DNA of 64,000 nucleotides from positions 372,001-436,000 of the forward strand of contig NZ_JBIGIB010000002.1 in the NCBI RefSeq assembly GCF_043555935.1, read 5' to 3'. Made by a program: the position numbers and the translations under genes. Source of the DNA: Pelomonas baiyunensis (GTDB lineage: Bacteria > Pseudomonadota > Gammaproteobacteria > Burkholderiales > Burkholderiaceae_C). The notes beneath the pieces are model-generated. The model was not told where the DNA came from, ran no database searches, and saw nothing but the letters and a program-made list of their open reading frames with translations. Positions 39,769 to 48,869 of this stretch are shown here, in pieces. Each line of letters starts with the position of its first letter. Position 1 is the stretch's first letter.

Positions 39769-40019
39769 GGCCGGGCCTCGGTCGCCAGCCGCAGGTCCAG
39801 CACCGCCGGGCCGCTCAGCGCGCTGATGGTCACGCCCTCGCCGTTGGGCACCACAAAGCACTGGCCAGGTTCCAGCACAAAGTCGCGCCTGTCGTGGTCC
39901 ACGGTGATCCACAGCGTGCCGGCCGCGCTGCACAGGTGGGTGGCGCGCGCATCGGGCAGGCGCGAGGTTTGGCCACGTTGCAGCAGCAGCCGGGTCTTGG
40001 GTGGGGTGTCGATCAGCAT
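39765..40019 (-). CDS. DUF2917 protein (small cupin-like)
   Basis: 84 residues. TLWITVDHDRRDFVLEPGQCFVVPNG is the core of DUF2917, a short beta-rich domain resembling half a cupin. No catalytic metal ligands are evident. Divergent from a LysR gene, an arrangement common for DUF2917 in Burkholderiales, and translationally coupled to the downstream acetyltransferase. Function unknown. Confidence 0.75.
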   Translation of the reverse strand: MLIDTPPKTRLLLQRGQTSRLPDARATHLCSAAGTLWITVDHDRRDFVLEPGQCFVVPNGEGVTISALSGPAVLDLRLATEARP

Positions 40020-40044
40020 CGTGGGCTCCTCATCCGGCCGCACT

Positions 40045-40063
40045 GCATGCGGTGAAGTCATGC
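40045..40063. promoter_or_regulatory. LysR-type T-N11-A dyad
   Basis: GCAT, eleven bases, ATGC in the 132-base gap between DUF2917 and the divergent LysR gene. The T-N11-A spacing in a 4-bp dyad fits a LysR binding site. An IR GCGGT-GCG-ACCGC follows at once. Confidence 0.4.
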
Positions 40064-40151
40064 TTGCGGTGCGACCGCGTGGCATGGATAGTGGCTGCCA
40101 GCGCCGCACCCGACAAACGATGATTCGGAAGGCTTCGCATTCCTTCAGTGC

Positions 40152-41093
40152 ATGCAAAACAAACCGCTCGATCACCTGCCGCCGCTGCAACTGCTGGCCG
40201 CTTTTGAGGCCGCCGCGCGCCACCTGAGCTTCACGCAGGCGGCGCAGGAGCGCTTCGTCACGCAGTCGGCCATGAGCCGGCAAATCCGCGTGCTGGAAGA
40301 AGCCTTGGGCGTGCCGCTGTTCGAGCGCCGCCACCGCGCGCTCGCGCTGACCGAAGACGGCCAGCGCTTGCACGCCGCCTGCGCCACGGCGCTGAACACC
40401 CTGCGCGTGGCCGTGCGCACCGTGCGCGAGCCGCACCAGCGCCAGGTGTTGGCGTTGACGACGACGCCGGGCTTCGCGTCGCTGTGGCTGATCCCGCGCC
40501 TCACGGCCTTCACCCGTGCGCATCCGGGCATTGATGTGCGGCTGGATGCCGGCTTGGGCAACCGCAACCTGGCCAGCGAGGGCTTCGATCTGGCCATTCG
40601 CTACAGCCCCGTGACCGCGCCGCAGGGCCAGGCCTTGTTTGCCGAGGCCATGCTGCCCGTCTGCAGCCCGCGCCTGGTGGGCGAGCTGGGCCTGCCGCTG
40701 CGCAAGCCGGCGGATTTGGCCCGTCACACGCTGCTGCACCTGGCCATGGACGGTGACAGCGCCGGCATGCCCGCCGAGTGGGAGCCGTGGCTCAACGCCT
40801 GGGGCCTGGCCGACCTGCGGCCGGCGGCGCGGCTGAGTTTTTCCAGCTATTCCGAGGCCATTGCCGCCGCCGTGGCGGGGCAGGGCGTGGCCCTGGGGCG
40901 GCGGCCGCTGGTGGACGCGCTGCTGGCCAGCGGCCAGCTCGTCACGCCGTTTGACGCCGGCATCGCCTCGGCGCGGGCCTATCGCCTCATCGTGGACCCG
41001 GCTGCGCGTTCAAGGCCGGCGGTGAAGGCCTTCGAGCAGTGGCTGTTGAAGGAGTGCGGCGCGGCAGAGGCTCAGCCCGCCAGCCCGGCGTAG
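40152..41093 (+). CDS. LysR-family regulator (GcvA-like)
   Basis: 313 residues. Winged helix at about 8-68 (LLAAFEAAARHLSFTQAAQERFVTQSAMSRQ and RQIRVLEEALGVPLF split for length), then a type 2 periplasmic-binding effector domain (LALTTTPGFASLWLIPRL, GFDLAIRYSP), as in GcvA. Divergent from DUF2917, which it probably controls. Its last 22 bases overlap, tail to tail, the end of the YebC-like gene. Confidence 0.9.
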   Translation: MQNKPLDHLPPLQLLAAFEAAARHLSFTQAAQERFVTQSAMSRQIRVLEEALGVPLFERRHRALALTEDGQRLHAACATALNTLRVAVRTVREPHQRQVLALTTTPGFASLWLIPRLTAFTRAHPGIDVRLDAGLGNRNLASEGFDLAIRYSPVTAPQGQALFAEAMLPVCSPRLVGELGLPLRKPADLARHTLLHLAMDGDSAGMPAEWEPWLNAWGLADLRPAARLSFSSYSEAIAAAVAGQGVALGRRPLVDALLASGQLVTPFDAGIASARAYRLIVDPAARSRPAVKAFEQWLLKECGAAEAQPASPA

Positions 41094-41785
41094 ACGTTCT
41101 GCACGTCGTCGTTGTCGTCCATCGCGGCCAGGAAGCTTTCCACCTCTTCCAGCTGCTCGGCCGTCAGGGTATCGGCCGCGATGGGGTTCTTGGGCCGGTA
41201 GCCCAGCTTGGCGCTCAGCACCGTGAAGCCGTGGGCGGGCAGGGCGCGGCTGACGAGGTCGAGGTCGGTCGGGTCGGTCAGAAAGACGGTCACGCCGTCT
41301 TCGTCCGCCGGCAGCAGGTCCTGCGCGCCGGCCTCGATGGCGGCCATGTCGGCATCGGCACCCGGCGTCGCCGGTTCGGCTTCGATGAGGCCGAGGTGGT
41401 CAAAGTCCCAGCTCACCGAGCCCGGCGTGCCCTGCTGGCCCTTGCGGAACAGCACGCGCATGTCCGACGCGGCGCGGTTGGTGTTGTCGGTCAGCACCTC
41501 CACCATCACCGGCACGCGGTGCGGCGCAAAGCCCTCGTAAATGACCTGCTCGAAGTGCACGGTCTCACCGGTCAGCCCGGCGCCCTTCTTGATGGCCCGG
41601 TCCAGCGTGTCCTTGGGCATGGACACTTTGCGCGCCGCCTCGACCGCCATGCGCAGCTTGGCGTTGTCTTTGGGGTCGGCGCCGTTGCGCGCCGCAATCA
41701 TGATGTCCTTGGCCAGCTTGCCAAACAGCTTGCCCTTGGCGTTGGCGGCGATGTCTTTGTGCTTGGCTTTCCATTGGGCGCCCAT
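41072..41785 (-). CDS. YebC/PmpR family protein, YeeN-type paralog
   Basis: 237 residues. It starts MGAQWKAKHKDIAANAKGK in place of the MAGHSKWANIKHRK of YebC proper, which marks the YeeN-like paralog. The three-domain layout is intact (NAKLRMAVEAARKVSMPKDTLDRAIKKG, YEGFAPHRVPVMVEVLTDNTNRA, GSVSWDFDHLGLI). Relatives are translation factors acting at proline stretches or DNA-binding regulators; which applies to this paralog is unsettled. Confidence 0.9.
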   Translation of the reverse strand: MGAQWKAKHKDIAANAKGKLFGKLAKDIMIAARNGADPKDNAKLRMAVEAARKVSMPKDTLDRAIKKGAGLTGETVHFEQVIYEGFAPHRVPVMVEVLTDNTNRAASDMRVLFRKGQQGTPGSVSWDFDHLGLIEAEPATPGADADMAAIEAGAQDLLPADEDGVTVFLTDPTDLDLVSRALPAHGFTVLSAKLGYRPKNPIAADTLTAEQLEEVESFLAAMDDNDDVQNVYAGLAG

Positions 41786-41876
41786 GGGGTGTCCTGTCGC
41801 TGGTTGGGTTGAGCCCGTCGCGGCGTGGCCGAGTAAGGCGGGGCGCTACTGTACGGGGTAGTTCATCGGCGCAGCT

Positions 41877-42164
41877 TCACCGGCTCTGCTCCCAATGATC
41901 TGCAGCATTGGCCAGGACTTCGCAGTCGCAAAAGCCGCCGTGTTCGCGAAGCCAGGAGAGAACCTTGTCTTTCGGCTGCCGCCGCTCCAAAAGCCAGGAT
42001 GTCGTGAATCGCAGGCTGTGGTCGCAGCCAGACTGCTCGACGCCGGCGTCAACCGCATCAAACAGCGATTCAAGCAATCCGTCGGCGATGGGAAAGGCGT
42101 CCCGTGCTAGCTGCTTTTGTTGAATCTTCCAGGCCTTCTTTCGATCTTGGTCGGTGGTGTTCAT
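41877..42164 (-). CDS. DUF2695-type small protein
   Basis: 95 residues from the ATG with GGGAGGA six to seven bases upstream; a GTG five codons earlier is rejected because it overlaps that site. The C-terminal WLREHGGFCDCEVLANAADHW is the DUF2695 signature, with paired cysteines that could bind metal. Cytoplasmic, function unknown. It lies 22 bases downstream of the htrA-like gene on the same strand. Confidence 0.75.
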   Translation of the reverse strand: MNTTDQDRKKAWKIQQKQLARDAFPIADGLLESLFDAVDAGVEQSGCDHSLRFTTSWLLERRQPKDKVLSWLREHGGFCDCEVLANAADHWEQSR

Positions 42165-42186
42165 GTCGCTTCCTCCCACGGTCAGG

Positions 42187-43269
<1,083 letters not shown>

Positions 43270-43293
43270 GAACCGAGCCAGGGAGCGATGGTG

Positions 43294-43959
43294 ATGCGAC
43301 GTATTTTGGTGGGGGCCGCGGCCCGGCGTTGGCGTGAGGCGTGCATGGCCACTTGGGCTGCGGTTGCAACGTTGGCCTTGTGGGCCCCGCAGGCCCAGGC
43401 GCAGCAGGTGTGGAAGTGCGAGGTGGACGGCCAGGTGCGCTTCAGCGACAAGCCGTGCCCGGGCACGGGTCAGCCGCTGGCCGAGCGCAAGCTGCAGGCG
43501 AATGTGGTGGAAGCCCTGAAGCCCGAAGTGGTGCACGCTGCGATGGGGCGCCCGCCCTTGGCGCCGGCCGACGGCGCGGGCGGGCCGCCGGCCAATGTGT
43601 GCCCCAGCGAGGGCGAGATCCGCAACATGGAAACGCGAGCCTCCTCCAACTCGCTGGGCGCGCCTGAGCGGCAGTTCATGCAAGACGAGGCCCGGCGCGC
43701 CTTGCAGTGCCGCGCTGGGCAGGGCCGCTACACCGAGGCAGACTGGGCCGTCAGCCGCGAGGCCCAGGCCGCGCAAAGCCAGTTGAGCGAGCGCGCACGG
43801 CAGGAGGCCCGGGCCCGGGCCGAGGCACGGCACAGTGCGGCGCACGCGGTGGAGGGCGACCGCATCGCCCAGCGGCGGCTGGAAGAAGAGAAGACGCAGC
43901 GGCGTAACCAGGAGCTGCAGCAGCGGGGCCAGAATCCGGCGTCCGCGCCCCGCCCCTGA
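43294..43959 (+). CDS. Exported DUF4124 protein
   Basis: 221 residues from the ATG at 43294, chosen because AGGGAG lies eight bases upstream; an ATG two codons earlier is too close to it. Signal peptide (CMATWAAVATLALWAPQAQAQ). DUF4124 core VWKCEVDGQVRFSDKPCPG (about 40-60) with two cysteines. The second half is Glu/Arg/Gln-rich and probably a long helix (SQLSERARQEARARAEARH). Periplasmic; no known reaction. Gap to the next gene is 7 bases, so likely an operon with the membrane protein. Confidence 0.82.
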   Translation: MRRILVGAAARRWREACMATWAAVATLALWAPQAQAQQVWKCEVDGQVRFSDKPCPGTGQPLAERKLQANVVEALKPEVVHAAMGRPPLAPADGAGGPPANVCPSEGEIRNMETRASSNSLGAPERQFMQDEARRALQCRAGQGRYTEADWAVSREAQAAQSQLSERARQEARARAEARHSAAHAVEGDRIAQRRLEEEKTQRRNQELQQRGQNPASAPRP

Positions 43960-43966
43960 GTTGTTG

Positions 43967-44683
43967 ATGCCCTTGCCCCAGACTGGTTCCGAACGCAGCG
44001 ACCGCCTTGATGCCTTGCGTGGCTTCGCCATCGTCTGGATGGCGGTGTTCCATTTTTCGTTCGACCTGAACCACTTCGGCTGGATTCAGCAGAACTTCTA
44101 CCGCGACCCGTTCTGGACTTGGCAGCGCACGGCCATCGTGAGCCTGTTCCTGTTCTGCGCGGGGGGCGGGCAGGCGCTGGCGATGCAGGCCGGGCAGGGC
44201 GCGCGGCGGTTTTGGCGGCGCTGGGCACAGGTGGCCGGCTGCGCGCTGTTGGTGTCGGCCGGGTCGTGGGTGATGTTCCCGAACAGCTGGATCAGCTTCG
44301 GCGTGCTGCACGGCATGGCGGTGATGCTGCTGCTGTTGCGCCTGGGCTTGAGCCGCCTGCCCAACATCGTGCTGCTGGTGCTGGCCGCGTTGGCGGTGGC
44401 GGCGCCGCAGGGGGTGGCGAGCGCGCTGTTCGACACCCGCTGGACGAACTGGGTGGGCTTGGTGACGCACAAACCCATCACCGAAGACTACGTGCCCGTG
44501 CTGCCCTGGTTGGGCGTGATGCTGCTGGGCTTCGTCGTGACCCGCGCCCGGCCGGCCGTGTGGCATGGCCCGGCGCCGCGCCCGCTGGCCGTGCTGGGGC
44601 GGTGGTCGCTGAGCTTTTACATGGTGCACCAGCCGGTGCTGATCGGCGCGCTGACGGCGGCGCAGTTCTTCAGGGGAGCGTGA
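43967..44683 (+). CDS. DUF1624 membrane protein (heparan-alpha-glucosaminide acetyltransferase-like)
   Basis: 238 residues, about seven membrane helices. RLDALRGFAIVWMAVFHFSFDLNHF contains the conserved RxDxxRG and the His of this acyltransferase-3-like family. VLPWLGVMLLGFV and LGRWSLSFYMVHQPVLIG match the C-terminal family motifs. It may transfer acyl groups to extracellular sugars. Its TGA overlaps the ATG of a polysaccharide deacetylase by one base. Confidence 0.83.
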   Translation: MPLPQTGSERSDRLDALRGFAIVWMAVFHFSFDLNHFGWIQQNFYRDPFWTWQRTAIVSLFLFCAGGGQALAMQAGQGARRFWRRWAQVAGCALLVSAGSWVMFPNSWISFGVLHGMAVMLLLLRLGLSRLPNIVLLVLAALAVAAPQGVASALFDTRWTNWVGLVTHKPITEDYVPVLPWLGVMLLGFVVTRARPAVWHGPAPRPLAVLGRWSLSFYMVHQPVLIGALTAAQFFRGA

Positions 44684-45483
44684 TGAAAACCAAGGTCTGG
44701 CTGCTGCTGGCAGCCTGGGGGGTGTGGGCGGCCGGTGCCGCAGTGGCCGCGCCGTTTGTGTGGCCGAACGGCGCGAAGGCGGCCGTGAGCCTGGGCTATG
44801 ACGACGGGCTGGACAGCCAGCTGGATCACGTCATTCCCCAGCTGAACAAGCGCGGCCTGCGAGCGAGCTTTTACGTGCCCATCAACGGCCCCACGCTGCC
44901 CGGCCGTCAGAACGAATGGAAGGCCGCCGCGGCCGCGGGCCATGAACTGGGCAACCACAGCCTGTTCCACAGCTGCTCCGCCACCGGGCCGGGGCGCGAG
45001 TGGGTGCAGCCGCACCGCAACCTGGACCGCCAACTGGCCGCCGCCGTGCAAGAACAGGTGCTGGCCGCCAACACCTGGCTGCAGGCGCTGGACGGGCAAA
45101 CGCGCCGCACCTTCACGCCGCCGTGCCTGGACATGAAGGCCGGCGGCCAAGACTTTGTGGCAGCGCTGAAGCCCCATTTCGTGGCGTTTCGCGCGGCCGG
45201 CCCGGGCCTGTTGACCGACACCACGCAGTTGGACCCGTACGCCATGCCGGTGTACTTCGTGGAGGGCTACTCGGGCGAGCAGCTGATTGCGCTGGTGGAA
45301 AAGGCCGCGGCGCAAGGGGCGATGGTGTCGCTGCTGTTCCACGGTGTGGGCGCCGAGCACCTGAGCGTGACCCGCGAGGCGCACGACCAGTTGCTGGACC
45401 ACCTGGCCCAGCACCGCGCGCGCTTCTGGACGGACACCATGGTCAACATCAGCCAGAACGCGCGCCGGCAGGCCAGCCGCTGA
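44683..45483 (+). CDS. Exported polysaccharide deacetylase (CE4/NodB)
   Basis: 266 residues with a signal peptide (VWLLLAAWGVWAAGAAVAA). NodB motifs: LGYDDG (Asp40-Asp41), metal-binding HELGNHSLFH (His92, His96), FTPPCLD and SLLFHGVGAEH. Would remove N-acetyl groups from a cell-wall or matrix glycan in the periplasm. AGGGGAG ribosome site and one-base overlap with the DUF1624 gene tie the two together. Confidence 0.88.
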   Translation: MKTKVWLLLAAWGVWAAGAAVAAPFVWPNGAKAAVSLGYDDGLDSQLDHVIPQLNKRGLRASFYVPINGPTLPGRQNEWKAAAAAGHELGNHSLFHSCSATGPGREWVQPHRNLDRQLAAAVQEQVLAANTWLQALDGQTRRTFTPPCLDMKAGGQDFVAALKPHFVAFRAAGPGLLTDTTQLDPYAMPVYFVEGYSGEQLIALVEKAAAQGAMVSLLFHGVGAEHLSVTREAHDQLLDHLAQHRARFWTDTMVNISQNARRQASR

Positions 45484-45506
45484 GGCGAACCGCCGACAAT
45501 GCGCCC

Positions 45507-46259
45507 ATGAGCTCTCCCAAGTCCGTCCTGTTCGGCTTTCATGCCGTCACCGTCCGCCTCAAGACCCACCCCGACTCGGTGGCCGAGGTGCATTTCGACC
45601 CGGCCCGGCGTGACCAGCGCATGCGGGCCTTCATCGAACGGGCCAAGGACGCCGGCGCCAAGCTGGTGGAAAGCACCGACGAGCGCCTGAGCCAACTGGC
45701 CGGCAGCCCGCGCCACCAAGGCGTGGTGGCCCGCGTGGCCACCATCGCCCAGCCGCATTCGCTGGACGACGTGCTGGACGCCGTGGAAGGCCCGCCGCTG
45801 GTGCTGGTGCTGGACGGCGTGACCGACCCGCACAACTTGGGCGCCTGCCTGCGCGTGGCCGACGGCGCCGGCGCGCACGCCGTGGTCGCCCCCAAGGACC
45901 GGGCCGTGGGCCTGAACGCCACGGTGGCCAAGGTGGCCAGCGGCGCGGCCGAGACCGTGCCCTACCTGATGGTCACCAACCTGGCGCGCACGCTGAACGA
46001 ACTGAAGGAGCGCGACATCTGGGTGGTGGGCACCTCCGACCAGGCCGAGCGCTCCATCTACGACCTGGACTTCACCCGCCCCATCGCCTTCGTGCTGGGC
46101 GCCGAGGGCGAGGGCATGCGGCAGCTCACCGCCAAGACCTGCGACGAACTGGTGCGCATTCCCATGGCCGGCGCGGTGGAAAGCCTGAACGTGTCGGTGG
46201 CCTCGGGCGTGTGCCTGTACGAGGTGCTGCGCCAGCGCACGGCTGCGGCCCGTCGATAA
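45507..46259 (+). CDS. rlmB: 23S rRNA (guanosine-2'-O-)-methyltransferase RlmB
   Basis: 250 residues. SPOUT (SpoU) family: N-terminal substrate-binding domain (VLFGFHAVTVRLKTHP), then the knot with LVLVLDGVTDPHNLGACLRVA, FVLGAEGEGM and IPMAGAVESLNVSVASGVCLYE (AdoMet-binding Ser-Leu-Asn). Modifies Gm2251 of 23S rRNA in E. coli. Normal length. Confidence 0.94.
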   Translation: MSSPKSVLFGFHAVTVRLKTHPDSVAEVHFDPARRDQRMRAFIERAKDAGAKLVESTDERLSQLAGSPRHQGVVARVATIAQPHSLDDVLDAVEGPPLVLVLDGVTDPHNLGACLRVADGAGAHAVVAPKDRAVGLNATVAKVASGAAETVPYLMVTNLARTLNELKERDIWVVGTSDQAERSIYDLDFTRPIAFVLGAEGEGMRQLTAKTCDELVRIPMAGAVESLNVSVASGVCLYEVLRQRTAAARR

Positions 46260-46292
46260 TTCCGACTATTCAGTAGAAATAAGGAACGCGTC

Positions 46293-46925
46293 ATGGCCGT
46301 CATCGAAGTCAAGCACCCCCTCGTCAAGCACAAGATCGGCCTGATGCGGGAGGCGGACATCTCGACCAAGAAGTTCCGCGAACTGACCGGTGAAGTGGCG
46401 CGCCTGCTGACCTACGAGGCCACGGCCGACTTCCCGCTGGAGAAGGTCACCATCAACTGCTGGAGCGGCCCGGCCGAGATCGACCAGATCGCCGGCCGCA
46501 AGGTCACGGTGGTGCCCATCCTGCGCGCAGGCCTGGGCATGCTGGACGGCGTGCTGGATATCCTGCCCAACGCCAAGGTCTCCGTCGTCGGCCTGGCGCG
46601 TGACCATGAAACCCTCAAGCCGGTGAACTACTTCGACAAGTTCGTCGGCAACCTCGAAGCCCGCACCGCGCTGATCATCGACCCGATGCTCGCCACCGCC
46701 GGCAGCATGATCGCGACGGTGGACCTGCTGAAGGCGCGCGGCTGCAAGGACATCCGCGCCCTGGTGCTGGTGGCCGCGCCCGAGGGCGTGAAGGCCCTGA
46801 ACGACGCCCACCCCGATGTGCGCTGCTGGACGGCCGCCATCGACAGCCACCTCAACGAGGTGGGCTACATCATCCCGGGCCTGGGTGACGCCGGCGACAA
46901 GATCTTCGGCACGAAGGAGGGTTGA
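46293..46925 (+). CDS. upp: Uracil phosphoribosyltransferase
   Basis: 210 residues. PRPP-binding loop LIIDPMLATAGSMIATVDLL, WSGPAEIDQIAGRKV and C-terminal IIPGLGDAGDKIFGT, the uracil-binding segment. Salvages uracil to UMP. Ribosome site AAGGA before the ATG; 33 bases after rlmB. Confidence 0.97.
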   Translation: MAVIEVKHPLVKHKIGLMREADISTKKFRELTGEVARLLTYEATADFPLEKVTINCWSGPAEIDQIAGRKVTVVPILRAGLGMLDGVLDILPNAKVSVVGLARDHETLKPVNYFDKFVGNLEARTALIIDPMLATAGSMIATVDLLKARGCKDIRALVLVAAPEGVKALNDAHPDVRCWTAAIDSHLNEVGYIIPGLGDAGDKIFGTKEG

Positions 46926-46980
46926 CCCCTCGCTTGGTGCACCGAGTCGGCTTGGGGCGGCCCGGCGCTCGGCCCCAAAC

Positions 46981-48162
46981 TCAGGCCAACACCTGCCTCA
47001 GCGCCTCGCGCAGCAGCGCCAGCCCTTCGTCCACTTCGTCCGCGCTGATGTTCAGCGCCGGCATCAGCCGCAGCAGATGCGGGCGCGGCGCGTTGAGCAG
47101 CAGGCCGACCGGTGACAAGGCCTGAGCGGCCGCCACCACGGCGGGTGCGTCGTTGGACGGCAGTTCCACCGCACGCAGCAAGCCAAGCCCGCGTTCGCCG
47201 ACCAGGCCGTGGTCCCGCACGATGGCCTGCAGCCCGGCGCTGAGTTGCTCGGCGCGGGCGCGCACCTCGGCCAGGAATGCCGGCCGGCACACCTCGTTCA
47301 CGATGGCCAGCCCCACGGCCGCCATCAGCGGAGCGCCGCAGAAGGTGCCGCCCTGGTCGCCCGGCTCGAAGCAGTTCAGCCCTTCCCGGCAAAGCAGGGC
47401 CGACAGCGGCACGCCGCCGCCCAGGCCCTTGGCCAGGGTCAGGATGTCGGGCTCGACGTCGTAGTGCTGGAACGCAAATGCCTGGCCGCAGCGTCCCACG
47501 CCGGTCTGCACCTCGTCCGCGATCAGCAGCACGCTGCGCTCGCGGGTCAGCGCGCGCAGCTCGCGCACAAAGCCTGGGTCGGCCAGCACCACGCCGGCCT
47601 CGCCCTGCACGAACTCGATCATCACGGCCACGGTCTGCGGCGTGATCGCCTGGGCGACCGACTCGATGTCGTTCAACCGCGCCTTGGCAAAGCCTGTGGG
47701 CATGGGGGCGTAGATGCGGTCCCAGCCCGGCTTCCCGGACGCGCTCATCATGGCCAGCGTGCGGCCGTGGAAGCCCTGCTCGAAGCTGATCACCTCGTGC
47801 GCGCCGCCGCGGTGGCGGCTGCCCCAGCGGCGGGCCAGCTTGACCGCGCCTTCATTGGCTTCCGCACCGGAGTTCGCGAGGAACACGCGGTCGAAGCCGC
47901 TCACCCGCACCAGCGCCGCCGCCAGGTCCAGCATCGGCCGGTTGAAGTAAGCCGGGCTGGGGTTCAGCAGGCGACGCGACTGGGCCAGCAGCGCCTCGGT
48001 GATGAGCGCCGGGCTGTGGCCCAGGCTGTTGACCGCCCAGCCCTGAATCAGGTCCAGGTGGCGCTTGCCCTGTTCGTCCATGAGCCACGCGCCGTGGCCT
48101 TCCACGAACACCGTCTCCGGCCGTTGCGTGATGGTGATGAGGTCGTGTCCGAGGAGGCTCAT
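46981..48162 (-). CDS. argD: Acetylornithine aminotransferase family protein
   Basis: 393 residues from the ATG whose ATGA overlaps the stop of the upstream DJ-1 gene. Class III PLP fold: LDLIQGWAVNSLGHSP, FLANSGAEANEGAVKLAR, FHGRTLAMMSASGK, IADEVQTGVGR and the PLP-Lys in LTLAKGLGGGVPLSALL. Length and motifs fit ArgD (arginine synthesis), though succinylornithine or other omega-amino acids are possible. Coupling to a DJ-1/PfpI gene is not a usual arg arrangement. Confidence 0.9.
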   Translation of the reverse strand: MSLLGHDLITITQRPETVFVEGHGAWLMDEQGKRHLDLIQGWAVNSLGHSPALITEALLAQSRRLLNPSPAYFNRPMLDLAAALVRVSGFDRVFLANSGAEANEGAVKLARRWGSRHRGGAHEVISFEQGFHGRTLAMMSASGKPGWDRIYAPMPTGFAKARLNDIESVAQAITPQTVAVMIEFVQGEAGVVLADPGFVRELRALTRERSVLLIADEVQTGVGRCGQAFAFQHYDVEPDILTLAKGLGGGVPLSALLCREGLNCFEPGDQGGTFCGAPLMAAVGLAIVNEVCRPAFLAEVRARAEQLSAGLQAIVRDHGLVGERGLGLLRAVELPSNDAPAVVAAAQALSPVGLLLNAPRPHLLRLMPALNISADEVDEGLALLREALRQVLA

Positions 48163-48761
48163 GCGGCGTCCTTCCAGTCGTAGTCCATCTGCCGGGCGGT
48201 GCGCAGGGCCAGGTCTCGGCTGTGCAGTCGCTCGACGAGGTGCAGGCTCATGTCGATGCCGGCGGAAATGCCGGCCGACGTCACCACGGGGCCTTCGTCC
48301 ACCCAGCGCACGCCCTCGCGCACCGAAACCGCCGGGCGCAGCGCGCGCAGGTCGTCCAGGTCTTCCCAGTGGGTGGTGGCCGCCAGGCCGTCCAGCACGC
48401 CGGCTTGGGCCAGCAGCAGGGCGCCGGTGCAGACGGAGGCGAGCAGGCGCGTGCTGCCACGCTGCGCAGCGATCCACGCCAGCGTCTCTTGCTGCCGCAG
48501 TTCGGCGCTCACCACGCCGCCGGGCACGATGGCGCAGGTCAGCGGCGGGTGATCGGCCAGCGTGGCGTCGGGCGTCAGCGCGAGGCCGGCGCGTGCGCGC
48601 ACCGGTGTGCGGTTGCGGGCCAGCGTGGTCACCGCGAACAGCGGGTCAGCCCCGGCCGCCTGGCTGCGGGCACGCACGCGCGCGGCGGTGGTGAACACCT
48701 CGTAGGGGCCGGCCATGTCCAGCAGCTCCACCTCGTCAAAAACCAGAATGCCGATGTGCAT
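48159..48761 (-). CDS. DJ-1/PfpI family protein
   Basis: 200 residues from the ATG at 48761, which has AGGAGG ten bases upstream; an in-frame ATG twelve codons earlier has no ribosome site. Core: HIGILVFDEVELLDMAGPYEVF, CAIVPGG, LLASVCTGALLLAQAGVLDG with the elbow Cys, TTHW and TSAGISAGIDMSLHLVERL. This is the isonitrile-hydratase / ThiJ-like branch. Divergent from a GlxA-type AraC regulator that carries the same domain. Confidence 0.88.
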   Translation of the reverse strand: MHIGILVFDEVELLDMAGPYEVFTTAARVRARSQAAGADPLFAVTTLARNRTPVRARAGLALTPDATLADHPPLTCAIVPGGVVSAELRQQETLAWIAAQRGSTRLLASVCTGALLLAQAGVLDGLAATTHWEDLDDLRALRPAVSVREGVRWVDEGPVVTSAGISAGIDMSLHLVERLHSRDLALRTARQMDYDWKDAA

Positions 48762-48869
48762 GGGGTTGCGGCCTCCTGCCGCGATGGGGTTGTTCATGGC
48801 CGGCAGTGTGCGGCGCACGGGTTGTGGCCGCCAGGACGCAGTTCCCACCTTTTCTGCCACACTGGCCGC

